Assembly (NCBI GenBank): GCA_963580455.1
Contig: OY756969.1
Span: 15,906,760 to 15,970,759, forward strand
Source of the DNA: Euonymus europaeus
Lineage: Eukaryota > Streptophyta > Magnoliopsida > Celastrales > Celastraceae
Reading direction: 5' to 3'
Length of the DNA: 64,000 nucleotides
Under the pieces are notes generated by a model that searched no databases, was not told where the DNA came from, and worked only from the letters and a program-made list of their open reading frames with translations. Made by a program: the position numbers and the translations under genes. Of this stretch, positions 1-9,972 are shown one piece after another. Numbering within the stretch: the first letter of the stretch is position 1; the number at the start of each line of letters is the position of its first letter.

Positions 1-190
1 TTGTCGAACCCCACACTTAACTTTGAAGAACCCAAACAGGTCCCCATTAACTCCTATAAAGAAGGCAGTAGTTTCTACACATATCATCACCCAATGCACA
101 AACTATAAGGGAAAGCAAACAAAAGGAAAATATTCCTAATAAACTTCCATTGCATAGAGTCAAAAGTCTTTTTGAAGTCAATTTTTATTG
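1..190 (-). pseudogene. LINE (plant L1-type) reverse transcriptase fragment, copy 1
   Basis: Read on the minus strand, this piece encodes part of a plant L1-type reverse transcriptase: the segment KIDFKKTFDSMQW near 130-175 (palm motif A) and, after a frameshift, the region leading to GVRQG at the window edge. It lacks a start, has one frameshift, and continues to the left of position 1. The same fragment recurs, longer, at 52905-53600, where the downstream catalytic FADD motif can be read. It is a dead 3' or internal LINE remnant, not a host gene. The assignment to L1-type is from motif recognition only. Confidence 0.75.
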
Positions 191-1967
191 AGAGGAAATA
201 TCAAACTCCTCAGCCCCATTAACTCCTGTAAATAACATTGCAACACAAAATGGGCCTAAAATCAGCCACAGAAGAAACATTAGAGGAAATATCATGAAAA
301 AAGCATGCTTCAAATAAATAACATATTAACATCATATTGAGCTACCGACAAGCATAATTTATGGGACCTCGGTTCCCTTTCTTTATTAGCAATCAATTAT
401 TTCAGTCATGCTATTAAATTAACATGACTGAAAATTTATAATCAATTGCTTTTATGAAATTAGCTTACAGAATACCCGTGAACAATTTTGTTACAATGCA
501 ATATTTTTTAAATCCTAATGAACACAAAACCAAAGCCCAAATACTTCATATAATCCCTTGACCCAACTCCATTAAACCTATACTCAAATTCAATTCAAAT
601 AATCAAACAAACCCAAACATATAAATCACAAGGCCCAAAACCTATGAAATTTTTCTATTCGGCCCAATTATCATTAAATTAAGATCCGCTCATTCAAACC
701 TAACCTCATGGCCCATAACTTACACCAAGCAAACCAATACATGTAATCGTAAACACATCATAAGCTATCCAATGGATTCATCCAAGATTGACACACAATA
801 ACAAGCTGTAGTTCTATCTTTCACAGTGAATTGAAATAATGACATGAATCATCCATCAATAAACTACCACAATTTTGGGAGACCGATGAACCTTAGTGAC
901 ATAGAGACATCACCCTTCAAAGACACAACATCAAAATAATTCTCACAATATCATACAAAGCCACTCAACATATATGAATCCATGTTCAATACATCAAAAA
1001 CATTCATGGATATTCTCTAAATACAGGGCAATAAAAACAATTCTTCCTTCAGCACATAATTCATTAGGGCATCAAGATCACAACAAAAATTATATAAACT
1101 AGTTGTGCTATTATAAACAAGATTTCTGGCAAACAAATAATAGTAGAGCATCTAGGAAATTGAAAAATAATAACTTCATGAAACCAATTACAAAGTTTAG
1201 TAAACCAACTCATGCTAGATCAGAACATACTTTCAATAATCAAAGAACTGGGATATCAAGTACATGAGAATGAAGTAAAATCAGTGAACCAAAAAGTCAA
1301 AATTTGAAAACCATACAGTCCAAATATACTGTCAATATTCTAGGCAATTTAACATCATACATAACAAATAACGATGCAAACCAAGTACACAAGTGATCTA
1401 GTAAACAAGGTAAGATCAAAATTGCATTATACCTAAGCTATTGAACACCAAATCTTCCAGAGTGCAACAAGGGAAAGAACAATCCACATAAATTGGGAAT
1501 GGACCGGAAAGAATAGAAATTGAGATATTTGAAGATGGTGACTCGATGGCTTTGGGTGATTGGATAATGGCCGATTTTGGGACTGACATGGGGATTGAAA
1601 GTGCCTGGAAGGGGGACTAGGCCACTGATGCTTGTGAGTGGCAACTAACTTGGGCTAGAGGTTTGGCTCGACTAAAGACTTCCAGTGGTACAAAGGATTT
1701 GAGCTATTTTTTTAGAACAAAAGCTTCGATCCCCCTCTTCTTCCTTAGGAGCTTCTATTTATAACCTATCAACCCCGATATCTGCTTCTCCTAATGATTC
1801 TGTTTCCATTCCGATTTCTCAATTATCTCTCCCCTAATTCCTCAAGGATTTCTTTTATTCCTAAAATAACACATAAAATCGATCACCTTCCTCTAATAAA
1901 TCACGAAATCCTCTACATCTAAGGCTCCAAATCCCTCCTCAGTGTGAACCCTAGGATGGCCCCCTAT

Positions 1968-1968
<1 letters not shown>

Positions 1969-1992
<24 letters not shown>
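1969..1992. repeat. (CT)12 microsatellite
   Basis: Twenty-four bases of uninterrupted CT. The duplicated copy at 55373-55386 has only seven CT units, so this locus has changed length since the duplication. Confidence 0.9.
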
Positions 1993-1998
<6 letters not shown>

Positions 1999-2575
1999 CC
2001 CTTCCAGCGCCGCCCTTTTCTTCCTTCAGTATCTCGACTTTCCTTCTAGGGTTGAAGAAAGCTTGGGCCGCGCTATCTCCTCACTTCAATCTTTGGGCTT
2101 TAGGTGATGAGCTTCATATGACATTTTTTCTTAACGGGCCATTCCTTTGGGCTTAAGATTAGATTGGGATAGTCTTTAGGTTTGAGTTAGACTAGGCTGC
2201 AATTGAAAACGTGTGACAAACGGGCCTGATTTTTCCCTTATTCATTTGGGCTTAAATTAAATATTGAGCCCAAAATTACTTATTTTTATTTGGATTTTTT
2301 ACTTGGATTCCAACTCCTCATTTTGGCTAGAACTTAAATTAAGAATTACTCTTTTGAACTCTAATTGGAATTGAGCACAATCCTAACTTTATTCAAAATT
2401 ATATTTGGAGCTTTGGACAAAAATAGGATACAACAAAAATTAAACAGTTACTTTATTATTATACTTTCTCTTTATATCAGATTGTTTATTGAGACTCTAT
2501 GAATATAACAATTTTCAATTGCCTAATTAAATATTGCTTGCTTAAATTGTTATTTGCTTACTTGATCATCGTCTA

Positions 2576-2587
2576 TGGTATCAGAGC
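2576..2587 (+). other. tRNA-iMet primer-binding-site-like motif
   Basis: The word TGGTATCAGAGC is the consensus complement of the plant initiator-Met tRNA 3' end used to prime LTR retrotransposon reverse transcription. Its orientation would place an LTR to its left and an internal region to its right, up to the Tekay insertion at 2898. No matching second LTR or coding domain was recognised, so the parent element is unknown. It is repeated in the second copy at 55970-55981. Confidence 0.5.
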
Positions 2588-2829
2588 AAGCAAAGAAGTT
2601 TAATGGTATTAGAGTCTATTAAGATGGCGATTTCAGGCAAATGATATTCCTCAAAATTTGACTCAACGTCCTTTTGAGACCCATCTACCATATCATCATT
2701 GCTAGACCACTCATCATCACTTGAATCTGAATTGGAATGTCCATTCTCTACTAGACTGGGCTTCCAAGTAGTCCCTCCAGAACTAGGAACAACTCCCATA
2801 TTTGTTCTTACCATTGCTACAACCAACAA
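2581..2829 (-). other. Small acidic ORF, unrecognised
   Basis: An 82-codon minus-strand reading frame with a serine/aspartate-rich centre (SNSDSSDDEWSSNDD). It is present with one substitution in the second copy (55975-56223). No domain, signal peptide or membrane segment is seen. It overlaps the primer-site-like word, so it may simply be an old retroelement leader or gag piece read backwards. Conservation between the copies says little, because the copies are young. Confidence 0.15.
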
Positions 2830-2892
2830 ATATAATTTATTTTAGGCATTTTTCCTTAGGCATCATATAGTATGACAATAATATTGTCCTTT

Positions 2893-2897
2893 GATAT
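2893..2897. repeat. Left target-site duplication GATAT of Tekay copy 1
   Basis: GATAT immediately precedes the TG of the 5' LTR and is repeated exactly at 11631-11635 after the CA of the 3' LTR. Five bases is the normal Ty3 integrase stagger. The uninterrupted site would read cctttGATATtttctcg. Confidence 0.93.
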
Positions 2898-4414
2898 TGT
2901 AACACCCCGAATTCGTAGTTGGCTATTAATTTAAAATAATAAAAAAAAGCATAAATAAATAATGATAATAAATTAATTAGGATTTAGGAAATGTAAAACA
3001 ATGTACCAATAGAAGGTATAATGGAAAGGGGTAGAGGAGGTGAGGGTAAAAAGGGTCAAAACAAACCCTAATTAAAATAATATAAAAAGCACGTATCTCG
3101 AGAGAAACAGAAAATCAACGGGCGAGAGGGAGAGAGATGTAGCAGCGGCGACGGAAACTCCAGACCAGCGAAGGGGCGACGGTTTCCGGCAAATCTGGTA
3201 TCATTGGAAAGAGGACGTCGAGGGCAGTGCGGTGGTAGCTTTTTCGTACGGAAAGAAGGAGGCAGCGCCGAGATACGGCAGGAAGAACCCGGATCATGGG
3301 CTACAAGTGGAGGTCGGCGTGGGGAAGGTCAACCGGGTCGACCTGACCCGGTCAGGGTGAGAACCCGGTTGACCTTAGGTGGTTGACCAGATTAATTAAT
3401 TGATTAATTGGGTGTTTAAATTTTAATGGAATTGATGGTGAATATTTATGTATTATAATATGCAGGAACCATTTCATTATAATTGAATTAGTGAGATAAC
3501 GAAAGGGTGCCGAGGTAAGTAACGTTTCAACTGTGTCACGGAACTGTGTTATTAATTCTATATTACTGATTGAATTGTTTTAAATGTTATATATGCATTG
3601 AGTGATTATGACCGATGGTTTGATGATTAATGTGGATATATGAGAATGTGTTTATATTGAAGATCTACTGTTAGTTCTCAGTTTTTGCAATTATGCATTG
3701 CATGGCATTTCATACTACAAGGTTTATGTGATGGATTAAATGGTTTTATAAACCTAGTATAACTGCTACAGGGAGGGTGTACTGTTAAGTTTATTGGTAA
3801 TTGTTCATATGATTGGAAGGAAAACAAAAGGATATAATTCAGATACAGGAGAATGTTCTAAGGAAGGATATAAAGAGGAAATCCCGACCGGTTGCCCTGT
3901 AGCAGTTTACTAGAGTTAGGGGCCCTAATACTGGATAAATGTTTTAAATTGGCTATATTTCTTAATAAAGAAGCTCGTGTGCATCCATGCATAAAATGTT
4001 ACTTGCTGAGCTTTGGCTCATAACGTTCCGTGACGCAGGTGATGATGAGTATGCTGAAATTGCTGATGATGGTGATGGCGTGGATCCCCAGTGAGGCGCT
4101 CATGTCATGGTGGCTCGTTCAGGGAAATAGCTAGCTGAATAAATGATTTGAAGGGTTATGTTTGAATTTAGAATTTATCAATAAGCAGTTTATTGCGGAT
4201 TTAATACCGAGTATTTACCAAGGGATTATGTGGAGATGCTTAGTGTGGAATGATGTTTTGAGAATGGAGGCTAAGTACTTAATATTTAAGAGACTATTTT
4301 ATTTACAGATATCTGTTAGAGTAACTTTAGCGTTTGTTGAGAATTTAAATGGTCTGAAGAGTAACGCTATCTGTTGGGGGTAATAAATTAACTATCTTGG
4401 ATTGAGGTGTTACA
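2898..4414 (+). repeat. 5' LTR of Tekay copy 1 (internally deleted)
   Basis: Bounded by the 9-bp inverted ends TGTAACACC and GGTGTTACA. At 1517 bp it is shorter than the 3' LTR (1658 bp) because two segments of about 80 and 70 bp are missing near 3288 and 3321, within a GC-rich island just downstream of the TATA box. The rest aligns closely with the other LTRs. Confidence 0.95.
3081..3087 (+). promoter_or_regulatory. TATA box of the 5' LTR
   Basis: TATAAAA precedes a purine-rich GAGAG stretch and a GC-rich leader. The same box occurs at 10156, 56477 and 63597 in the other LTRs. It is the likely Pol II promoter for the element transcript, with transcription starting about 25-35 bp downstream. 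Confidence 0.6.
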
Positions 4415-4416
4415 GT

Positions 4417-4427
4417 TGGTATCAGAG
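4417..4427 (+). other. Primer-binding site (tRNA-iMet) of Tekay copy 1
   Basis: TGGTATCAGAG lies two bases after the LTR end (CA at 4413-4414) and matches the complement of the initiator-Met tRNA 3' end for 11 bases, the usual primer for Tekay/Del elements. Confidence 0.92.
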
Positions 4428-5362
4428 GAAAGAATCCTTCACGATACAGTATAATACTAGGGAGGGTTAATTGGAAGTAAAAGTACATGAGCACTGGGGA
4501 TCGACGCGACCATCGACAGGTAAACGTGCTAAGATGTAAAGTTCTTTCCTTTTTGTTTTGTTTATGTTAACGTTTTATTTAAGGGTGCAAGTAATTGTCT
4601 GGTTTATGTACTTTCTTGTTAGGGTCTAGTAAAGGGTTTGATGGGATAATTGATGGTAGTGTCGATTGCGTATGGTTCAGGTAGAGATGGAGAATATAAA
4701 GAAGACACGAAAGGTAATGAGAGGTAGATGCATGCCAGCAGGGACCAAAGAAGTATTATCAATTGAAAAGAGAGCCACTATGGTCAACTGAACGTTATGT
4801 GGGATACTTAGCAGGAGTGTTGTCATCCCTTGAGGTTGACTACATATTACCTTTGGAGACTAAAGTGAGGCTACTACTAAGCAAACTGACTTTAGGGGAA
4901 GGCATCATTCTAAAGTTTATGTGGAAAAGCCTTAAGAAGCAACCACAAGGGAATATTGATCTGGTTAGTGCACTAGTGTGCATGTATAAGGCCTACTATC
5001 AACAAAAGTCTCAACAAGTAGTAGTGTCAGGCATATGAAGTTAGTAAAGGAGTTAGTAGACAGTTGGTATTGATTTTATTATGGAGAGAATAAAGTGGAG
5101 AGAGATGATTTATTAGTTATTGAGTTGTTTCATGATTTTCTTTTTATGATAACTTCTATTGGGGATTTAATTTTTGAATAAAATTTCTTAGGGATTTATT
5201 ATTACTTTTACTTATCTATCTATTTTATTTATTTGGTATTCTTGTTCCATTCTATTATTTATGTTATCATGAGTAAGTAGTTGTGTTAATATGATGTGCA
5301 ATGTTAAAGGTGTGGTATAATATGGATGTGTAAGAGGTAGCAAACTCTTATGTATTGAATGA
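4428..5362 (+). other. Tekay leader with remnant of an unassigned ORF (4763-5038)
   Basis: The 0.9-kb leader between primer site and gag holds a reading frame whose downstream 91 codons (4763-5038) are open here. In copy 2 the equivalent frame is open for 123 codons (58211-58582). In copy 1 an extra C near 4736 breaks the upstream part. The protein has no recognised domain. Most Tekay elements have no ORF here, so this may be an accessory ORF or a chance open frame. Confidence 0.4.
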
Positions 5363-6226
5363 ATGTTACATGGAATGCATGTAGACAACAACATGAACCG
5401 CAGCGGGTTTGTTAGAAGAAACGGCGATGAGCAAGAACGGACTGGTGATGAACGTGGAGTGGCGAATAAGGCACGAGGTGGGGTTGCGGCACCGAGAGGC
5501 AATGAGTTCGGGAATTCAGAGATGATGGCTCGCATGTTAGATATGATGCAACAGCAGCAGCAACAACATGCTGAACAGATGCGGAGGCTAATCAAGGTGC
5601 AGCAACGTCCTCCTCAGAGGATGGATGTCATTGAGAGGTTCCGAAAGCTAAACCCAAAGGAATTTTCAGGGGGTATCGATCCCTTGGTGGCGGAGGAATG
5701 GATCAGAGCACTTGAGACCATATTTGAGCATTTGCGATTGGAGGATACGGAGAAAGTACAGTGTGCCACTTTCATGATGACTCTGAATGCTCGAGACTGG
5801 TGGGATGGGGCAAAGCTTGCCGTGGATATAGCCAATGTCACATGGGAGAAATTTAAGGAGATGTTCGACACATAGTATTTTCCCAAAGACGTGAAGGACA
5901 GAAAGGTCAAAGAGTTTCTAGAACTCAAGCAGGGAGGCATGACAGTAGTGGAATTGGTTCGAAAATTCGAACAAGGGTGCAAGTTCGTCCCATTCCTCGC
6001 TGAGAGCTCTGAATTAAAGAAGGATCATTTCTTGAGAGCACTGAATCCCAGAATCAGGAGTATGGTGAGGATGTCAACAGCAACAACGTATGAGGATATG
6101 GTGGACAAGGCAATGATGGCTGAAGAGGATCAGAAGGACATCGTAAAAGATATCCAGAGGCAGAGACAAAGTGTCAGGACGGGAGTCCCCACTAAGGCAA
6201 CAAGGCCATGGAATGATCTGGAGTGA
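5363..6226 (+). pseudogene. gag: Tekay gag (capsid) region, copy 1
   Basis: Encodes the capsid-type retrotransposon gag domain: an N-terminal basic, Gln-rich segment (CAG/CAA run near 5550-5567), then RFRKLNPKEFSGG near 5638 followed by the conserved EEWI and WWDG segments typical of plant Ty3 gag, continuing through 5891-6226. Gag would form virus-like particles in the cytoplasm that package element RNA. The frame is broken by TAG at 5873-5875 and TGA at 6224-6226; neither stop is in copy 2 (which reads AAG and CGA there). The ATG at 5363 opens the frame and is shared with copy 2 (58907). Confidence 0.88.
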
Positions 6227-6259
6227 AATACTACTCAAGGGAACAACAAGAAGCCAAAG

Positions 6260-6946
6260 ATGGTGACTGGAACAACAACTAGCAATGCAGCAAAATCCAA
6301 GATGGAGGGTAGGCCATTATGTTCCAAATGCAACAAGGCACACGCTGGAGAATGTTTGGAGGGATCTAGTACGTGTTACTGGTGCAAGGAAAAGGGGCAT
6401 TATGCTCGGGAGTGTCCAAAGAGGTCATCGGATCAGAAGAAGGTGCCAGCTAGGGTTTTTGCGATGACTCAGGAGCAGGTGAGTCGAGAGGATGCAACAG
6501 CAATAAGCAGTAACATCTCTATCCATGGACTTATCGCATATACATTGATTGACTCTGGTGCTACACATTCATTCATAGCACGTACACTTGTTAAGAAACT
6601 AGGTGTGATACCAGAAAGTATAGACATGGGGTATTTAGTCACCCTGCCTTCTGGTGATGTAATGGAGTCCAATCAAATAGTACGGGAATGCCCCATTCAA
6701 ATAGCGAATAAAACTTTAACTACGGCGTTAGTGGTACTGAACCTAGAGGAATTTGAAGTAATATTGGGGATGGATTGGCTTGCAAAATATGATGCCACCA
6801 TCGATTGTCGAAATAAAAAGGTAACTGTAAAGCCAGCATCAGGAGAATTGCTAGAATTTAAGGCTGATTCAAGAATGAAGCATATGTCGTTAATCTCAAT
6901 GATGAAGGCTAGGAAACTTGTGAGGGGGGGTGCAATGCCTATCTAG
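6260..6946 (+). pseudogene. Tekay gag zinc knuckle and aspartic protease, copy 1
   Basis: Continues the gag frame. A CCHC zinc knuckle (CYWCKEKGHYAREC) at about 6374-6416 would bind element RNA. An aspartic protease follows with the catalytic LIDSGATHS motif near 6544-6570 and the later ILGMDWL segment near 6763, which matures the polyprotein. The frame ends at TAG 6944-6946 because of a shift at the run of seven G at 6924-6930. The next domain continues in another frame without loss of sequence. The same shift exists in copy 2, so it predates the duplication. Confidence 0.88.
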
Positions 6947-6951
6947 CTAGT

Positions 6952-8336
6952 GTGGTGGTAACTAAGAAGGAACCGATAGCAAGAGTGGAGGAAATTTTGG
7001 TGGTAAGAGACTTTCGAGAGGTATTTCCTGATAATCTAACAACTTTACCACCAGAAAGGGAGATTAGTTTTGAGATTGAAACAGAGCCGGGTATAACTCC
7101 CATATCAAGGGCGCCCTACCGGATGGCACCGGCAGAACTAAAAGAATTGAAGGAACAATTGGAGGAATTATTAGAGAAAGGGTTTATTCGACCCAGTTAT
7201 TCACCGTGGGGAGCACCGGTGTTATTTGTGAAAAAGAAGGATGGATCCCTTAGACTTTGCATTGATTATAGGGAATTGAATAAGGTAACAATCAAGAACA
7301 AGTATCCACTACCACGAATTGAAGACCTGTTTGATCAGTTACAAGGAGCTACAGTCTTTTCAAAAATTGATTTACAATCAGGGTATCACCAATTGAGAGT
7401 CAGTATGAAGGATGTGAAGAAAACTGCTTTCAAAACGCGTTATGGTCAGTATGAGTTTTTAGTAATGCCATTTGGATTAACAAATGCTCCTGCTGCATTT
7501 ATGGACCTAATGAATAGAGTATTCAAGGAATACATCGATCGCTTTATTATTGTCTTTATTGACAATATCCTAATTTACTCACGAAATCTGGAGGAGCATG
7601 AAGGACACTTGCGGATGACCTTACAAGTGTTAAAGGACAATCTACTTTACGCGAAACTCAAGAAATGTGATTTTTGGATGAGGCAGGTGGGGTTTTTGGG
7701 GCATGTGGTGTCAGAAGAAGGAATATTGGTAGATCCCAATAAGATAGAAGCAGTGGTGGATTGGTCAACGCCAAGGAATGTCACTGAAGTTTGAAGTTTC
7801 TTAGGGATAGCAGGTTATTACAGAAGGTTTGTGAAGAACTTTGCCAGACTAGCAACACCCTTAACCGCTTTAACGAAAAAGAACACTAGATTTTTGTGGG
7901 ATGAGAAATGTGAAGAGAGTTTTCGGGAGTTAAAGGAGAGGTTGATAACTGCTCCTGTACTGACAGTGCCAGATGGAAAAAGTGGATTTGTGGTGTACAG
8001 TGATGCCTCCAAGAATGGACTGGGTTGTGTGTTGATGCAGAATGGGAGGGTAGTCGCGTACGCATCGAGACAATTGAAAGACTATGAGAAGAATTACCCC
8101 ACCCACGATTTAGAACTAGCAGCAGTAGTTTTCGCATTGAAGATATGGAGGCATTATTTGTATGGGGTGAAATGTGAGATATACACGGATCATAAAAGTC
8201 TTAAGTATTTATTTACACAGAAGGAGTGGAATATGAGGCAGCGACGATGGCTGGAATTGGGGAGTTGAATATGAGGCAGCGACGATGGCTGGAATTGGTG
8301 AAGGATTATGATTGTGTGATCAATTATCATCTGGGA
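6952..8336 (+). pseudogene. pol: Tekay reverse transcriptase and RNase H, copy 1
   Basis: RT occupies about 6990-7790: the [17 protein letters not shown] block, the [12 protein letters not shown] motif A and [10 protein letters not shown] are clear. The catalytic box reads FIDN (7558-7569) where copy 2 reads FIDD, so one metal-binding aspartate is lost. TGA at 7792-7794 splits RT from RNase H. RNase H spans about 7960-8336 with VYSDAS and YTDHKSL. A 38-bp direct duplication at 8223-8298 shifts the frame near its C-terminus. These enzymes would copy element RNA to DNA within particles; this copy cannot. Confidence 0.9.
8223..8298 (+). repeat. 38-bp tandem duplication inside RNase H
   Basis: Two adjacent 38-bp units (8223-8260 and 8261-8298) differ at one base. 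Thirty-eight is not a multiple of three, so it causes a frameshift. Copy 2 has a 64-bp deletion overlapping the same place. Confidence 0.93.
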
Positions 8337-9664
8337 AAGGCAAATGTGGTAGCAGACGTGCTTAGCAGGAAGATATCACTAGCCTCGCATGGAGTACAAC
8401 CAATGATATTACGGGATCTACAAAAGTTGAGTGTGGAGATAGTTCCAAAGGGGCAGGTGAGCAGTCTAGCGATGATGAGGGTGCAGCCAACATTAATGAA
8501 TCGAATTAAGGAGAAACAATTAAGTGACGAGTGGTTGGTTAAACAGAAGGGGGAGATAGAAACGGGCAAGACAATAGAATTTACGATAGATGACGTGGGT
8601 GTGATGAGGTACAGAGGAAGATTATGTGTACCGGATGATGCGGAGATAAGGAAAGACATTTTAATAGAAGCTCACAATACCCTGTATTCTATCCACCCTA
8701 GAAGTACAAAAATGTACCGGGATTTGAAATTACATTATTGGTGGCCGGGAATGAAGAGACAGGTGGCGGAGTTTATAGCTAAGTGTTTGACGTGTCAGCA
8801 GATCAAGGCAGAGCATTAAAGGCCGTCAGACATGTTATTACCTTTGGAAATTCCTAGGTGGAAGTGGGAGCACATTACAATGGACTTCGTGTCAAGACTA
8901 CCGAGGTCTGAAAAAGGAAATAATGCAATATGGGTGATTGTGGATCGGCTTACCAAGACGGCTCACTTTCTAGGGGTGAAGACTACATTTAGCATGAACC
9001 AGTATGCAGATTTGTACATGAGGGAAATAGTAAAACTACATGGGATTCCAGTTTCCATAGTGTCAGACCGTGACCCCAGGTTTACTTCGAAATTCTGGAA
9101 CAGTTTCCATGGGGCAATGGGCACCAAGCTGGAATTTGGAACAGCTTTTCATCCAGAGAGTGATGGGCAATCCGAGAGGGTGATACAGATAATGGAGGAT
9201 ATGTTAAGAGCATGTGTGATGGACTGGTCGGCAAAGTGGGAACGATATCTACCTCTAGTCGAGTTTTCGTACAACAACAGCTATTAGGCAAGCATTGGCA
9301 TGGCTCCATACGAGGCATTATATGGACGAAAATGTAGGTCACCAATACATTGGGACGAAGTGGGTGAGAGGAGATTCTTAGAAGGGCAACAAATTGGACC
9401 AGAGTAATACAAGAGACTAAGGATGTTATAGAGAAGGTTCGGGCCAGAATCAAAACAGCGCAGAGCCGACAGAAGAGCTATGCAGATAGGAGAATGAAGG
9501 AGTTAGAATTCGAGATTGGAGATCATGTGTTCCTAAAAATAGCACCTATGAAGGGAGTGATGAGGTTTGGAAGGAAAGGAAAGTTAAGTCCAAGATATAT
9601 AGGGCCGTTCGAAATTCTTGATAAGGTGGGAGTTAGAGCATATTGATTAGCCTTACCCCCATCC
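8337..9664 (+). pseudogene. int: Tekay integrase, copy 1
   Basis: The HHCC zinc domain lies at about 8668-8815 (EAHN, SIHP, CLTCQQ). The catalytic core runs from about 8860 (HITMDF aspartate) through the second aspartate in SDRDPRF (9064-9084) to the glutamate in SDGQSERV near 9160-9185. The C-terminal region follows to 9640. Breaks: TAA 8817-8819, TAG 9285-9287, a one-base shift near 9402-9408 (shared with copy 2) and TGA 9644-9646. Integrase would insert the cDNA into chromosomes. It lies after RNase H, the Ty3 order. Confidence 0.9.
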
Positions 9665-9934
9665 TTGTCAGGTGTACATAATGTATTTCATATATCGATG
9701 ATACGGAAATATATCGAAGATCCGAACCATATACTGAGCTACGAACCCTTGGAGCTTACTCCAGATTTGTCCTATGAAGAAAAGCCGGTGGAGATTTTGG
9801 CAAAGGAGGTGAAGCAACTAAGAAATAAGGATATCGCACTTGTGAAGGTTCTTTGGAGGAATCAGAAAGTGTAAGAAGCTACTTGGGAAAGAGAAGATGA
9901 CATGAAGGCCAAATATCCAGAATTATTCAGGTAA
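9665..9934 (+). pseudogene. Tekay integrase C-terminal chromodomain, copy 1
   Basis: The segment VFHISMIRKY links integrase to a chromodomain (EEKPVEILAKEVKQLRN, then VLWRN and EATWEREDDM), ending at TAA 9932-9934. Chromodomains of chromoviruses bind methylated histone H3 and direct insertion to heterochromatin. TAA at 9872-9874 interrupts it between the VLWRN and EATW blocks; copy 2 has GAA there. The presence of this domain is the main reason for a chromovirus call. Confidence 0.9.
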
Positions 9935-9961
9935 CCAATTTTGAGGACAAAATTTTTATAA

Positions 9962-9972
9962 CAGGGGAAGAC
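9962..9972 (+). other. Polypurine tract of Tekay copy 1
   Basis: A purine run (caggggaagac) directly before the 3' LTR TG, preceded by the conserved tail TTGAGGACAAAATTTTTATAA. It is the plus-strand priming site. Confidence 0.85.

Larger units (their letters stand above)
191..2892. other. Unclassified duplicated non-coding DNA, probably old retroelement sequence
   Basis: No protein-coding gene is recognised. The stretch is AT-rich, with several GGCCCAAA-like words typical of plant LTRs, a minus-strand TATA-like word (rc of tttataacc near 1760) and a (CT)12 run at 1969-1992. Near its right end is a consensus initiator-Met tRNA primer-site word at 2576-2587, so part may be an LTR with leader of an otherwise lost element. 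The entire stretch recurs at 53595-56286 with about 1% differences. Confidence 0.5.

Noticed and set aside
1438..1644. Minus-strand frame, longer in copy 2 (54701-55048)
   Set aside because: No recognisable domain; copy 1 is shortened by simple substitution, so no sign of constraint.
4162..4383. 73-codon frame in the Tekay LTR, present in several LTR copies
   Set aside because: It opens with TTG, lies in the LTR end, and copy 2 has a stop near 57728. LTR copies are related by descent, so recurrence is not evidence of coding.
5548..5567. CAG/CAA run as a microsatellite
   Set aside because: It encodes the normal Gln-rich part of gag and is the same length in copy 2.
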